A DNA stretch of 64,000 nt from Chamaecrista fasciculata (GCA_003254925.1 QANZ01029195.1:44418-108417); one strand, 5' to 3'; shown: positions 35,415 through 48,909, numbered from the stretch's first letter. Numbers and translations are program-made. Notes: generated by a model from the sequence alone, not told the origin.

Positions 35415-35654
35415 AGTAAACTAACAATTTAGTCCTAGAAAGATTACCGAGTTATACTTGATAACTTAGTTTCTTAAATATTGGAAGTAGGCAATTTAGT
35501 CCTTGAAAGAACCAAACGATGTACTTGTTCATCCTTGAAAGAACCAAATGATATATTCGTTAGTCATAAAAAGAATTAATGATTATATGTTTGGTTCTTT
35601 CGGGGATTAAGATAAATTCAATAATCTTTCAGGAACCGAGTTGTTAATTTACTC
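35415..35654. mobile_element. Small foldback MITE
   Basis: The ends are inverted (AGTAAACTAACAATTTAGTCC and ...GTTGTTAATTTACTC), and the interior repeats TTTAGTCCTTGAAAGAACCAA. No target duplication was read with certainty. Confidence 0.55.
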
Positions 35655-35763
35655 AACTTTTTTTCCATAATCTTTCCTTTTTTTTTTCAAAAATTGATGT
35701 GAAATATATTTTAACATCATAAACACAAATTTCATGATACACCAACATTTTAATAAAAAAAAA

Positions 35764-36063
35764 GTAAATTAATAATTTAGCCATTAAATGATTAAATCAT
35801 ATGATTATATTTAGTTGTAGAAAGATATATTCATAACTAGTTTCATTATTTTGTCAATGGTACCAATCGAATTTAATAACAAACTTGATGTAGTTTTCAA
35901 TTTTGTTAAAAAGATTGAAGTTTAAAAATCATATTTGTTGTTAAATTTATATTGATATTTCAGTATAAATGACTAAATAGGCCTGAATTTTATAATTTAA
36001 TCTTTTAATGACTAAATTGAGACATTTATTATATTTCAAAGACTAAAATATTAATTTACTTTA
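35764..36063. mobile_element. Small foldback MITE
   Basis: The ends GTAAATTAATAATTTAGCC and ...CTAAAATATTAATTTAC are inverted copies. The interior is non-coding and AT-rich. Confidence 0.5.
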
Positions 36064-36370
36064 AAAGAAAAATTCCTTAAATTCTCTATCAAAATTCTGA
36101 ATGAAGCTTGAGAATATCTTTCCTGGCCAACCTATTGACTATTGTATCATGAGTTTGTGGCCAAGCACAAGCAGTGTCCATATATAGGACCAGTCTGTCT
36201 TGTTTAGGGTTAGCAGGCAAGGTCCACTGTGGTAAAGATTCTGACCCCAGCCACTAATGGAGTTTGTGTCCTTGTGAAATTAATTTAAATTTTAGGCAGT
36301 AAAGTGTTTGAATGTTACATGACTTGTAGGGATTTAACTTCTTAGTTCTTAGCCATTATTTAGTTAGATT

Positions 36371-37560
36371 TACATAATGAGTTCCACACTAAGGAGGTGA
36401 GTATGTGTAAAATAATTTACAAGTTTTGGACTCTATAATCTTAAGGTTAAAGTGTTATGTTCGTCATAAATGTATGTTCTAATGTTTAATTTGGTTTTTT
36501 ATATTTCAAAATGTTCGAACTAGTCCTAAATATTGACAAAATATTTTATTTTGGTCTCAAACTATTGAATATGAATATATGATCATATTTCTCTTGTTTC
36601 AAGTTTAAATGTGATAAGTTGAGAGCTACATATTGTTCTCAAAGAGTATTTCTTCTATCCAGTTGAAGTCGTCAATAAACGAGGTCAAATCGGTTATGAA
36701 AGCAAACTGCTCGTTTCACGATCAAACGAGTAAAAATGATCATATTTCTCTCATTTCAAGTTCAAATGCGATGAATTCAGAGCTACGAGTTACTCTTAAC
36801 AAGTCCTTTGTATTGAAATGAGAGACGAGAAATATGAACAAATTCAATAGTTCGAGATCAAAACAAAACATTTTGCCAACAATTAGAACCAATTTAAACA
36901 TTGTGAAACATAAAAGACTAAAACGAACATTAAAACATACATTTAGATCTACATAATGAGTTCCACACTAAGGAGGTGAGTAAGTGTAAAATAATTTACA
37001 ATTTTTGGACTCTATAATCTTAAGGTTAAAGTGTCATTTTGGTTCTAAATGAATGTTCTAATGTTCATTTTGGTCCTTTATATTTCAAAATGTTCAAATT
37101 GTTCTTAAATATTGACAAAATATTTCATTTTGGTCTCAAACTATTGAATATGAATATATGATCATATTTCTCTTGTTTCAAGTTTAAATGTGACAAGTTG
37201 AGAGCTACGTATTGTTCTCAAAGAGTATTTTCTCTATCCAGTTGATATCGTCAATAAACGAGGTCAAATAGGTCATGAAAGCAAATTGTTCGTTTTACGA
37301 TCAAATAAGTAAAATTGATCATATCTCTCTCGTTTCAAGTTCAAATGCAACGAATTCATAGCTACGAGTTAATCTTAATAAGTCCCTTGTACTTGAAATG
37401 AGAGACAAGAGAAATATGAACAAATTCAATAGCTTGGGACCAAAATAAAACATTTTGCCAACAATTAGGACCAATTTCAACATTTTGAAAAATGAACATT
37501 AAAGCATATATTTAAGACCAAAAGAACCTTTTGACCGTAAAATAATTTATAGGTTTTGGA
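36371..37560. repeat. Tandem duplication (579-bp period) carrying two second-family MITEs
   Basis: The block TACATAATGAGTTCCACACTAAGG starts at 36371 and again at 36950, and each is followed by the same flank and one complete foldback MITE (about 36430-36945 and 37020-37530). A third, partial flank GTAAAATAATTTATAGG follows at about 37536. The unit was therefore flank plus element, duplicated once. Confidence 0.75.
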
Positions 37561-38525
37561 TTATAATCTTAATAGTTAGTTTTTAAGTTATGATTTTCTC
37601 AACAACTTGAACTCGCTATAATGATACTTCTATTGAAAGATAGTCAAACCCCAAAAGACTATATATAGAGAGAGTGGCTGTGTTTCGAGACGCCAAATAA
37701 AAATTGTCACAAAGTGAAGTCGTAAAACATGCCTGTTCTTGTAGATGTTATCTACCAAATCTTACATTGGAGAAATTGCAAGTACTCCATAAGATTTTGA
37801 GGCTCTCAGCAGCTAACTTTTTAGAGTATGATTCTCTTCAAGAATTTATGCTCTTAAGTAACTTATGACATTAATTATTCATTCAAGATGTATGGGACTA
37901 TTCAATATTCAATTTTCAGTGGCTGCTAAATTGCTTTGTGCATTCACATTTGTGGGGCAGATCACTACTTTACGAATGCTAGTTGAGACCTGTAATTTGT
38001 TTTTTCTTGACAGTAAGTAAATTATATAATGTTTCACCACAAATTTATATAATGGGGAATACTGAACAATAATGACAATCACTAATCTTGTATAAAATAA
38101 GTTGTCATAAGCAAAAGCCCATTTCATACATCGAATAAAGCTGTTAAATGGAATTCAGAAAAATAAAGAATTAACTACTGAAGAAGGCCAGTGTTTGCTT
38201 GACATTTGAAATATAAAAACATTATACAACAATATAATAATTAACCTAGGCCAAAAAATGAGTGATATAAATATAAAACTCAAGAGCACAGCTTTGTAAT
38301 CTTGTCCATTTATAAATTAACTACAACAGAAACCTTTGGAGAAGTGACTATTGACTATTGAGCATATTTCTTGTAAGCACCACCCTCCTTGCACGAGTCG
38401 ATTATATGATCAGATAAGCAAAAAATGCTTATGACAAAAACATATATTATGAACTCTATCAAGATCGTGTATGGAAAGAAACTGGCAGCCTAGGGCCAAT
38501 TCTGTATTCAACTTGTCTTCATTGT
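37561..38525. other. Region downstream of the PMT2-like gene
   Basis: It holds the 3' untranslated end of the minus-strand methyltransferase transcript near 38300-38525; the rest shows no gene. Confidence 0.4.
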
Positions 38526-41500
38526 TTATTGTGAAGACGTGGAATTTCCACCGGCAACCCAGTACTGCTTGACAGCAATCAGTATCTTCTCAGGAACAAG
38601 AGGACCATCTTCATGGTCAACCAATTTAGTATCCCATCGCATTCCTCCGACTATTTTCTTTACATTAATTAGGACGTCAACTTCATCGCGGAATATGACG
38701 GCACCTTCTGGTCGCAAAATCCGGTCCATTTCCAGAAGAATATCTTCGGCATTACACCTGCGTTTTAATTATCACACACAAGCTTCAGGCACAAGAATGA
38801 CAATGCTTTTCAAGTAACAGAGAGAACTGAAATTAATGGTTCTGCAGATAATAGAAATAAATTCACTTGGAGCTTGTTAGAAGCTCCAGGTTCAGAGAGC
38901 TGCTCAGTTTAAGCTCTTCAAAAAACTTCTAAAAACAATAGACATCTAGACACCATTTAGTTAAACAGGCATAAGATTAGAAAAGTGACTGCCCAGAAAG
39001 CATCTTAAAGTGACAAACAAGTAATGCAGAAATATGAACCAAGGGATTCATGACAACATACAATCTACTTCTAAATACTAGTCACTTCATACATTGATTC
39101 TTTCACAGTACCGGATCATAAAATAGTCATAATCAAGCACAGGTCAAAGTGATTTTAGCCGTACAGAACAGTAAAGGCCTGAATAAGACTTGACAAACTA
39201 TGACACTACAGATTCCATGGTAACACCAGTATTCCAGTAACTGAAATTGGTTGGAGTTCATTTACCACAAATCGTTTTTAAGGTCATGGAAGGAAAACTA
39301 ATTAAATTCAGCCAAAGGAACACTTACTTGTCCTTGTATAGACTAAAGAGACCATGAGCATGAATGAGGTCATATGTCCTTGGATATGTGGAGAAGGCTT
39401 CACACCTGAATCATAAAGGCACAACATGGGTATAAAAATTAAAAGGAAAGGTGAAAGAAGTAAACTTTTTCTGACAATTGACAGCCTAAAGATATTGTCA
39501 CAATTCAGTACAGGATAGCACATTATAGCATCAGCAGGCTTTGTACCATAGTCATACTTTTGGAAGACTACTAAGTTATCTGAGTAGTAATTTAAGTTGA
39601 CATGTGACAAATACTGACAATTAAGCACTTTAACACTTAACATACATAGGTGCCCTGGGCACAAAAAGAAAAAACCATACCAGTCATGGTAGATGCCAAT
39701 GAGTCCTCGCTCATATATGACACCCAGTGTCTTTCTGTCAGCTATAGTGGGCACGACATTCATAACCCATAACTTAGGAGATTGAATTGCAGCAGCAAAG
39801 CTACCTAAACCAGCATTCATATCCATAATGTTGCGATACCTTCCAGAATCCAGGAGTCTATTAATTTTCTTATAAGCGTTTACATGCTTTTTCCACTTTT
39901 TGTTATCATCCTCATATGACTCAGAAGAGATTCCGGGAACAGAGCCACTAGCAATTCTTGGTGGGATGGCATATAGTCTGGCTGGAAATGGTTTAAGGTC
40001 ACTGCCAGAAACTTTACTAGTGGGAGTAACGCAGGCATCCATTTTCTTATACCTGTAGCCACAAAGCAATGCCATTCCAAGTCAGTCCCTAACTTTATTT
40101 TTTGAAGATAAGATTTAACTTATATTTTCAACCTTAATTAAATAAACAAGTACACTTGAATGTACAAAATGAATACTTCTCGACCCAGTCTTAAAATACA
40201 TTCATATGATTTCAAAGATAATGATAACTTGCACAATGTCAAGTATGGGCAGCAATCCCAGAACTTTTTAAAGCATTGTTATAGTGATAAAAGTGAAAAT
40301 TGCAATAGTAATTGTAAACTAGTAACTACATATGATTTGAAATATTTTCTAGGCCTCAAAGACGAAATTAAGGTAAAATCATGATGATATCAATTTTCCT
40401 AATCATATGGAGTTAGGTCCTTGATAACTGACTAATCACCTCAGTAGCTTCCTCCCATGGAAAGAATGAAATGGAAAATTGAATAGGTAACCTGAAAATA
40501 AAATATGTAAAATAATAAAACCAGGGCCATACCAAACATCATCAACATCTCCTGATTCGCAGAATTTAACATCAGAATTTTCTTGTCTTCTTCGACATGC
40601 TTCAGAGTCTACAGTCTTCTGCCAAATAGCAATTTCAGCCTTCTCAGATATCTTCTCCCAGCAAAGAAGCTTAGCAGTTTCTTCAATCTTTCTCTGTTCT
40701 TCCTCTAGGTCCTCCTTAGTTCGCTGCCAGGCTTTGTAATTAACCTTCCAATTAATTGGCGGACCAGAAAGAACCCAATATCCACCAGGTCTTAGAACTC
40801 GATCAACTTCCATCATATATATTCCATCTGCAAATTAACAACCAAAACACAATACCAAACAGCTGTTTTCAGAATCATAAGTAAAACTTGATAAATACTA
40901 AATCAAACAGAAACTGGTTGGAAAAAAGATAAAAGAAATATATTCAAAGCTTTCTTATTACAGTAAACACTTATAGGTAAAGTTGGTGTATTTAACATAA
41001 AATCCTCACCATTTGCTCCCCAAGGAATCAAGCAACGAGAACAATGAGCCATATCAAAGGCTCCAGATGGATAAGGCAACTTTATGGTTCCCAGAACACC
41101 TATAACAGCAGGTACTCCCCTTTCAAGAGCAAACTGTACTTGTGCTTCATGAGAGTCCCTTGGTGCAAAAGACATGGCCATAACATTTCTGCTCCACAGA
41201 TATGCACCCCAACTGGCAACCTGTGCAAAATGACCGAAATTAAGATTGCAATACAAAAATGAAAGCTAATCATGTTAAAAAAAGTTTTCAGTAAATTGGG
41301 ATGGCAAACATACCCCACAACCAGTGTCCAGCGCTGTCCTCACAGTCCCATCACTTATAGGAATTACAGAAGCAAGCTGATCAATATATTTATCAGCACC
41401 TTGAGGAAATTGGGTGCCACCACCAGGAAATCTGAACACATTTCCCTCATACTGAATCCAGTTCTGAATAGCCTTTTCAACAGTAAGGCTCTTGTAGGGT

Positions 41501-41958
41501 GCATTTGCATATGGCACATAGTCACGACTCTTTGGCCATGGAAACGGAGTTACATATCCTTTGGGTGCTGGGATCAAACAGTGTAATTTCTCTTCCTCAG
41601 GAGGGCAGTGTCTCTCACGATAGTTCATATTTTCTCTTGGAAAGGTCATGGCACGCCTTTGATCTTGACAAGGAGTGTAATCAATATATTTATCACCACA
41701 TGGTTTAAATACCTTAGGTTTTGAATTGTATTCATCAATTTTGCTAACTTCTCCTCCATGATGAGAGTCAAAACTTAAATTTGGAACTACACTGCAGTCT
41801 GCATTATTCTTAGTAATCGCCAAAGCTATGCTATCTCCCTTTCCAAAACCACTCCTCTGCCAGGCACCCAATATATAGAAGAAACAGCACAGACCAGCTA
41901 CTATAAAGATCTGCACGGAGCTTCTAGTCCTACCATCTGCTGGACTTGTTTTTGCCAT
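38526..41958 (-). CDS. PMT2: Probable pectin methyltransferase, PMT2 type (DUF248 SAM-dependent)
   Basis: Six coding exons with GT-AG borders join in frame: 41958-41314, 41220-41010, 40827-40533, 40052-39681, 39405-39328 and 38757-38526, giving 610 residues. The family's usual length is about 610. The protein is a type II Golgi membrane protein: short cytosolic tail, one helix at about residues 15-33 ([19 protein letters not shown]), then a lumenal catalytic part. The SAM-binding motif [14 protein letters not shown] is at about 210. [49 protein letters not shown] and [13 protein letters not shown] follow. The paired methyltransferase halves are complete. The family is thought to methylesterify homogalacturonan. 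The sequence recalls Arabidopsis PMT2 far more than PMT14 (from memory). No defects seen. Confidence 0.96.
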
Positions 41959-41965
41959 ATCGAAC

Positions 41966-42703
41966 CTGAAAAAAAATATCATTCTCACTCAGAAATGTTT
42001 ATATAATAAGACATGGTATTAGAAACTCCTTAAAGCCATGGTTATTTGCTAGAATATCCGGTCAAGATCTAGTCTGAAAACCAAGTTAAAGCAATAAAAT
42101 TGCTTCTTGTTCTAATGAATTAGATTAGCAAATGAAATTTCAATAAGAATATAAATGTATAAGTGAATTATCCAATAGATCACCAAGATGTTAAGAATAA
42201 TTTAGTAATAGTCTAATGTAGTCAAGCTTCCATGAACCATACAAATCACGTCAATTCACTTTCCTTCGCCGCCATTAAGCAATTACTAATCTCTTTTCAG
42301 ATCTGCTAGACAGTGTGTGCCTAAACTCCACCGGTGGTGCTTCTTTCTTTTTCGCGACCAACATTAAAGACTAATGCATTTAATAACCTCTCAAAACTCA
42401 AAACCCAAGCATAATAACACTAAACACACTACTAATTCCCTCAAGTGAATGGATCTAGCTATGATTACTCCCAAAAAAAAAAACATACAATTGATCAAAT
42501 TGAGGAGCATACAGGACGAACCCAAAAAGTTAGCTGATCAGAATTCAAAAACTACTTCAGCCGCATAATGGACCTCGAAAAAAATTCACTTTCAATACTC
42601 TTCAAGATAAACAAGTTAAAAAAAAAAAAACCCAGAAAGAAACGATGAGAAGAAGAAGAAGAAGATAATCAGTATGAAAAAAAAAAAAAAGCAGATCTCT
42701 TAC
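41966..42703 (-). other. Intron in the 5' leader of the PMT2-like gene
   Basis: On the minus strand TTGGATCG is followed by the donor GTAAGAGATC at 42703. The acceptor TTTTTTTTCAG ends at 41966, eight bases before the ATG. Leader introns often raise expression of plant genes; here only the splice signals are seen. Confidence 0.75.
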
Positions 42704-42857
42704 CGATCCAATGAAAACGAAGCAATAAATAGTTGAAAGATCCGGGTGTTCCAATTTCAAAAGAGAAGGTTTATTCTGAGGAAACAAACAACGATTTTCC
42801 GAATCGTAATGCTACATATGACTGGATCCCGTGAATGAAGTGAGAGATGTTATCAAA

Positions 42858-42860
<3 letters not shown>

Positions 42861-42898
<38 letters not shown>

Positions 42899-42918
42899 CT
42901 CTTTCTCTCTCTCTAAAC
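42861..42918 (+). repeat. (CT)n tract in PMT2-like 5' leader/promoter
   Basis: A CT dinucleotide run of about 34 bases, then further CT-rich sequence; it reads GA on the gene's strand. It probably lies in the leader or just upstream of transcription start. Confidence 0.75.
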
Positions 42919-43078
42919 CCTAAAAGCTTCAGCAATGATTTATTCACACAGTCAATGAATGGAAAATGAGCAAAAGAAGAAAAGAGATGGAAGAGTGAAA
43001 AAAATCTCTGTTTCCAGCTGAGAAATTGTTGACTGTTCTCTATTTAATAACAGTGAAGTGATGAGAGGACCAATAAAT

Positions 43079-43468
43079 GGCCAAATATTCAAATTAACCC
43101 TAAAAGTATGAGATTGATTTTAGATTGGTCCTAAATATTTGCTGACGGTTATAATTATTAATTAGACAGAAAAATAATTTTCTAAGAATAAATATAATTT
43201 TAAAATAAAAAATAATTATCTTTAATTATTTTTTATCAAACAAATTATTTATTTTTAGAACTGATTTAATCTTGATTGTTTAGAAACTTGAAAAGTAATA
43301 TATTATTTTAAACTCATGGCAATTAGATTTGAAATGAAAAATATATTATCATATTCAATAATTTAAAACTAAAAGTAAAAGGATTATGAAAATTATGAAA
43401 TAAATGGAAGAATTGAAACCAATTTGAAGTTTATCTCAATATTTTTGGAGTAATTTGAGTATTCGGCC
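43079..43468. mobile_element. MULE-like foldback MITE in the PMT2-like promoter region
   Basis: Ends GGCCAAATATTCAAATTA... and ...TAATTTGAGTATTCGGCC are inverted. Flanks CCAATAAAT (43070-43078) and CTAATAAAT (43469-43477) match at 8 of 9. It lies about 370 bases upstream of the leader-intron donor of the neighbouring gene. Confidence 0.8.
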
Positions 43469-43477
43469 CTAATAAAT

Positions 43478-45065
43478 AAACAACAAATTACGCGTAGATC
43501 GTGTACACACATCTCTCTACCTCTCTCACTCACAATATTTTTTAATGATTTGGAATTAAAGAAACAAGTTGATTAGTTTATCTAATTATGTTTAATATAT
43601 TTTCATAATTTACTTTTTTTTTTTGTTAAACTATGAATTTTTCAGGAGTGAAATGATTGAGTCTTTCCAATAATGTCAACTTTAAAAATCAAACTTGAGT
43701 TCTTTTAAAGTATAACTTATAACCACTACATCAATTAATCGTGAGTTATTTTCATAATTCACTTTAATTCATTAGATTAAATAATCTGATAAATGTCTTT
43801 TTTTTTTGTTCCAAAATTGTTGAATGTCGGTTCATTAAAAAAAAATTGAAGCTCAAAATCTCAGAAGGAGTAAAATGGGCCCACTGTTGAACAGCTAGAT
43901 AAGGATTAAGGATGTGTGGGGCCCACTTGACCCTTATAAAAATTAATTTATAGTTATATAATTCTAATTGAGAAAGATTTTATATGAGGAAATTTTCAAA
44001 CTTCAATTTGTGTCCATATCCCTTATTCAATTGCCATATATCTCTTAATATAAGAAAAATTAAAATAATTCCTACAATAAACTCTTTCCTAAATATGTAA
44101 AATTATTTAAATACATTTTCTCTCTTCTTTTCCTTTTCAAAAAGTTACCTTCAGGCCAAAAGAAAAAAAAAAACTAAATAAAGTTACCTTAACTTATAAG
44201 TTTTATAAATCTTTTTTGATTAAAAAAATATATAAATTATATTCAAAATAAATAAATGATGGTGGGAAATATTTACAAATAACCCAATTCAATGAAGGAT
44301 TAATAAAAATATATTAATAGATCAATGGAAATAAAATTATGAATTTGAGCACATTTACATTTTTTAAAATTTTAATTTGTGCATTATCAAACTTACTAAA
44401 ATAAAAGTAATTATTTAAAGGTTAATTATAAATCTTTTTAGATTAGAAACAAGGCAAAGGAAAGAGTCATTAGTTATTACTAGTAAATAAGCTGATAAAC
44501 TTTTTCTTAAATTCTTTCTTTTTTTTATCTTCTAAATTTCTAATTAAGAAAGACTATGAAGATTTTGTGCATATAAAGATATAATTTCTGGAGACCTAAC
44601 TTTTACTATTTTTTTGGGTTGAAATCAAAACCCACTCCTTGTTTAACTTAGTTTCAATTTTGTCAACACCAAATAAAACAAAACTTGTATTTTAGCATAA
44701 TTGAGAGTTAAGATTTTTTTCCTTACAATACTAAAAAAAAAGTATTGAATAAAGCTCACTATGTACTGTTGATTTTATTGCTATAAAATGTATGGTCATG
44801 CTAAGATATTAAGTGGTCGTAGTGTACTAAACTCTCTTTTGTTTTTAGAAAAATTATGAATTTAATATGTGATATAGAGTAGGTCATCATCATTTATATA
44901 TAGGGGTGTGATATCTATTACTAATTTATTGCGATATTATGTACCAAATGTCCAAATTAAATGTTGAACATGTTAAAAAGTTTAGTATTATAATTTAATT
45001 TTATATGATTGACCTTTTCCACCCATACTGAAGTTGAATTAGTACCATAACATTTTTAAAGTCTA
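43478..45065. other. AT-rich intergenic DNA
   Basis: No coding frame of note and no repeat that I can name. Base composition is very AT-rich throughout. Confidence 0.45.
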
Positions 45066-45491
45066 GGATAAATTACACTGATGTATCTTATAGTTTGACC
45101 TTATTTCATTTTAGTACCCTGAGGTATGTACTCGTTAACATTTTGGTATCCTCAACAATTTTTTCTCTAGATTTGGATAGAATTTCGTACATGCATTAAA
45201 ACTCATTAAAACTCGATTTTCTCTAACTTTTGGTCAAAACAAAGATCAAACACAATTTAGATTTCGAAAAATACCTCTCAAACTTCTCGAATTTTTTAGG
45301 TGTTTTTCGAAATTTAGATTGTGTTTAATCTTCATTTTGGCCAGAAGTTAAAGAAAACCGAGTTTTAATGAGTCATGTGAGATGCATATGTGATGCACAT
45401 GCTAAATTCTGTCCAAATCAAACGGAAAAATTGTTTATGGTACCGAACTGTTAACGATACATACCTCAGGGTACCAAAGTGTAATTTACCC
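45066..45491. mobile_element. GGGTAAATTACAC-family foldback MITE
   Basis: Arms GGATAAATTACACTG... and ...ACCAAAGTGTAATTTACCC are inverted; central AAATTTAGATTG / CAATTTAGATTT blocks form the stem. Flanks are only weakly similar, so the target duplication has decayed. Confidence 0.75.
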
Positions 45492-45521
45492 TAAAAGTTT
45501 AATTTATAATATAATATTAAA

Positions 45522-45692
45522 AATGAGTGTGCCCTAGTGGTTCCTCATTTGGTCCCTTAACCAAGTGGTGGGAGTTCGAATCCCACCTTTGGGTATGGAA
45601 TGCATTCTGTGGCCAGCTGTTTACCCTTAACTGGAGAACCCGCAGCGAAGGAATTAGTCACTGTTCCCGACGGTAGATACCCTTGGTTTATT
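45522..45692 (+). mobile_element. tRNA-derived SINE
   Basis: It contains CCCTAGTGGTTCC (box A-like) and GGAGTTCGAATCCC (box B) about 40 bases apart, the internal Pol III promoter of tRNA-type SINEs. It then has a unique body ending CCCTTGGTTTATT and a poly(A). The poly(A) was later split by the MITE at 45703-46210. No flanking duplication was read for the SINE itself. Confidence 0.7.
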
Positions 45693-45702
45693 AAAAAAAA
45701 AA

Positions 45703-46210
45703 GGGTAAATTACAAAATAGGGTCCTGTGGTTTGGCCCTATTTCAGATAGGGTACATGTGGTTTGAAAAGTTTCAAATTGGGGCCTGAGGTTAACTCCGT
45801 TTGCAAAATAGGGTCTAGGTGGTTTTGACCGTCAAAAAACTAACGGTGCACGTGATAATTTGCCTAACAATCTCAGGGTCTTTAGTTAAAATACTATTTT
45901 AAGACCCTAACTATTTTTAACCAACGCAAAAATAGTATTTTAAAATAGTATTTTAACATGACGACGTAAGAAATAGGGATTCAAACGCAAAAAAATTAAT
46001 AGTTAGGGTCTTAAAATAGTATTTTAACTAAAGACCCTGAGATTGTTAGGCAAATTATCACGTGCACCGTTAGTTTTTTGACGGTCAAAACCACCTAGAC
46101 CCTATTTTGCAAACAGAGTTAACCTCAGGCCCCAATTTGAAACTTTTCAAACCACATGTACCCTATCTGAAACAGGGCCAAACCACAGGACCCTATTTTG
46201 TAATTTACCC
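45703..46210. mobile_element. Near-perfect foldback MITE inserted in a SINE tail
   Basis: The two arms are almost identical over about 220 bases, from GGGTAAATTACAAAATAGGG to ...CCCTATTTTGTAATTTACCC. Nine A bases on each side (45694-45702, 46211-46219) give the 9-bp target duplication. The near identity suggests a recent insertion. The arms are about 220 bases each around a loop of about 80 bases. Confidence 0.88.
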
Positions 46211-46219
46211 AAAAAAAAA

Positions 46220-47352
46220 TACCATTGAATTGGACCACCGACAGGACAAGATATGGGACGGCACTACTATAGTACTATCTAAAATATAATATTGAAATAT
46301 AAAAACATGTATTTATCATTTATATAAATATTTTAAATATTTTAAATAATAAAAATATAAGAACAAATGAGGAAATATTTATAATTTAATCCCTAAATTT
46401 ATATTTAATTAATTAATTAATTAGTAAGTAACTAAAATATATGATTCAATCTCTGAATTATTGTAATCGTTAATAATATGATTCAATAGTACTAGAAAAG
46501 TAAAAATTAAATACAAATCTAAAGAGTAAAAAATATTAATTTAATATAAATTTATGAATAAAAAATATAAAATTAGTTTTAATTTAAAAATTAAATCACC
46601 ACTAAAAATTAAATAATTGACGATCAAAAAATTTTATATATGAAATCGTATATCTTAATGATTTAAAATAAAATTCATTTAATCAATATAAATTCAGGAT
46701 CAAACCAATATCTCATAAGTAGATTGATTAAAGTTTTACAATTTTTTTTATTAATTTGATGGAAAAAATAATATGGCAACATCTTTATCTGAATTGATCC
46801 CCTCACCATCAGTCATCTTCATAAAAACTATAAATTTATATATTTATATTTTTATTATAAAAAATTGGTTTAACCTTCGCTTTCAATTTTGTGGATCATA
46901 GATCTGAATTGACCAATGACTTGTTCCTCTTGTTTTAGAAAAAATATATAAACCTGCTTTAAGATTTAACTAATTGTGAGAAAAAGAATTAACTAATTTA
47001 TTTTAATTAAATTAAACCGTCCATATAGAAATGAAAAAACCAGAAAAACATTGTCAATTAACATTCAGTTGTTTCAACTTATTTGATGAAGAAAAGAAAT
47101 GTTTCAAATTATATCATACGTCTATTCATACCGAAAATTTATTTGAACTATAAACATAATAATATAATATTCACTTTCTATTGATGTAAGTTGTTATAAA
47201 TATGCTTAGTTTTAGTTATGCGAATTTCATATATTATGGAGAAAAAGAATGCTACTTTGGAAGATAGCTTAGCACTAATTTTCTTAACATGGAAAAATTC
47301 AACCCAAATTGCCTACAAATTAATTATTATTCTAAGACTTAAAATAAATTTT
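46220..47352. other. AT-rich intergenic DNA
   Basis: Nothing gene-like apart from chance open frames. Confidence 0.4.
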
Positions 47353-47862
47353 AGGTCTAAGGGTCATTTTAGTCCTAAATTATGCCCTAAGGTTCATTTT
47401 GGTCATTTGTGTTTTAAAATATTTAAATTGGTCTTAAATATTGATAAAATATTTCATTTTGGTCCCAAACTATTAAATATGGTCATATTTCTTTCGCGAG
47501 TTCAGAGCTACGTATTTTTCTCAAAGAATATTTTCTCTATCTAATTGGGTCGTCAGCAAATAAGGTCAAATACTCAAATCTATCCCGAAAGTAGAGAACT
47601 CATTTCACGGTCAAACAAGTGAAATTGATTATATCTCTCTTGTTTCAAGTTTAAATGTGATGAATTCAGAGCGAAAAGCTACTTTTAACAAATCCTTTAA
47701 ACTTGAAATGAGATATGAGAGAAATATGATCAAATTCAATAATTTGGGACCAAAATGTAACATTTTGCCAACATTTAAGATTCATATGAACATTTTGAAA
47801 TATAAAATACGAAAATGATTATTAAGAAATACATTCAGGACTAAAATGACCCTTTGAGCTAA
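47353..47862. mobile_element. Second-family foldback MITE, diverged
   Basis: Starts GGTCTAAGGGTCATTTTAGTCC and ends GGACTAAAATGACCCTTTGAGC. Internal order matches 2633-3170 (TTCAGAGCTACGTA, then GAAATGAGATATGAGAG). Confidence 0.7.
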
Positions 47863-48900
47863 GATGTATTATAATTTCATTATCAAATTTATTTTTGAAC
47901 ACAATGTATGACAATTTTTTCTATGATCAATAAAATAAATAAATAAATTATATGTCTATTATTAATAATTTTGATAGTAAGGCTTTAACTAATACTTTAA
48001 TTATATTCTTTTCTTATAATTAATATTTAATAGTGACATGGAACTTGCGGAATTGATAGTGCATCCCATTAGTGTTTGTTATTGATGGATTCAGATCCGA
48101 TCAAGATGCTAAAACTATGTCTTTTAATTATAAAATGATGTCATGTTAGTTTAGAATAGATTACTATATTCTATTGGACGAAAGTGGAAAAGGTTAGCTA
48201 TAAATATAACAAGAAAGGAACTTTAACTAACTCTCCTAAACAATATTAAAAGTTGAAACCAACCTAAAATTAGAGGAAGTTTAATCAAGTGTTTAACTAC
48301 CAGAAGCAATAATTAAATGATGCCATGGATGCTTATTACAATTGTTATTTCATTTGATGGAAATATATCATATTTATTTATTTTGTTTATAAAATATCTA
48401 GCTATATATCAATAGTATGTATTTTCGTCCTCAAAACCAATGTTGTCGTGGTTGAATGGTTTAATACGTTGGAATTTCTTTTTGAGTCACACGTTAACTA
48501 ATTTAATTGATGGAATCAACAATTAAATTAGATGATGTGATAAATAATAAATCATTTTAAATATAAATTATGTCTACAATGTAAAAATAGTTATAAATTA
48601 ACAATTTAACATACTGATGGATAAGTTTAGAGCCAATGACAGTTATCTATTTTAGTGGAGAAGATATGTAATGGTTCGTATGGGGCATGTGAAGTAATAA
48701 AGGACCTTAGGGTGTGTTTAGATAATAGTATTTTAAATTTCATAAAATTCTAAATATTAAGATTTTGAATTGCCATGATTTCAATTTTTTGCATTTAAAA
48801 CATTTTGCTTAGATAAGATCTGAAAATTGAAATTGCTATGATTTAAATTTGTAGTAATTAAAATACTTTGTTTGAATAAGTTGAAATAATTTAAAATTCG
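47863..48900. other. AT-rich intergenic DNA
   Basis: No coding sequence or named repeat seen. Confidence 0.4.
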
Positions 48901-48909
48901 TTACTTGAA

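Noticed and set aside
45535..45600. tRNA gene
   Set aside because: Box A and B are present, but no cloverleaf or acceptor stem closes; the 3' body and poly(A) show a SINE.
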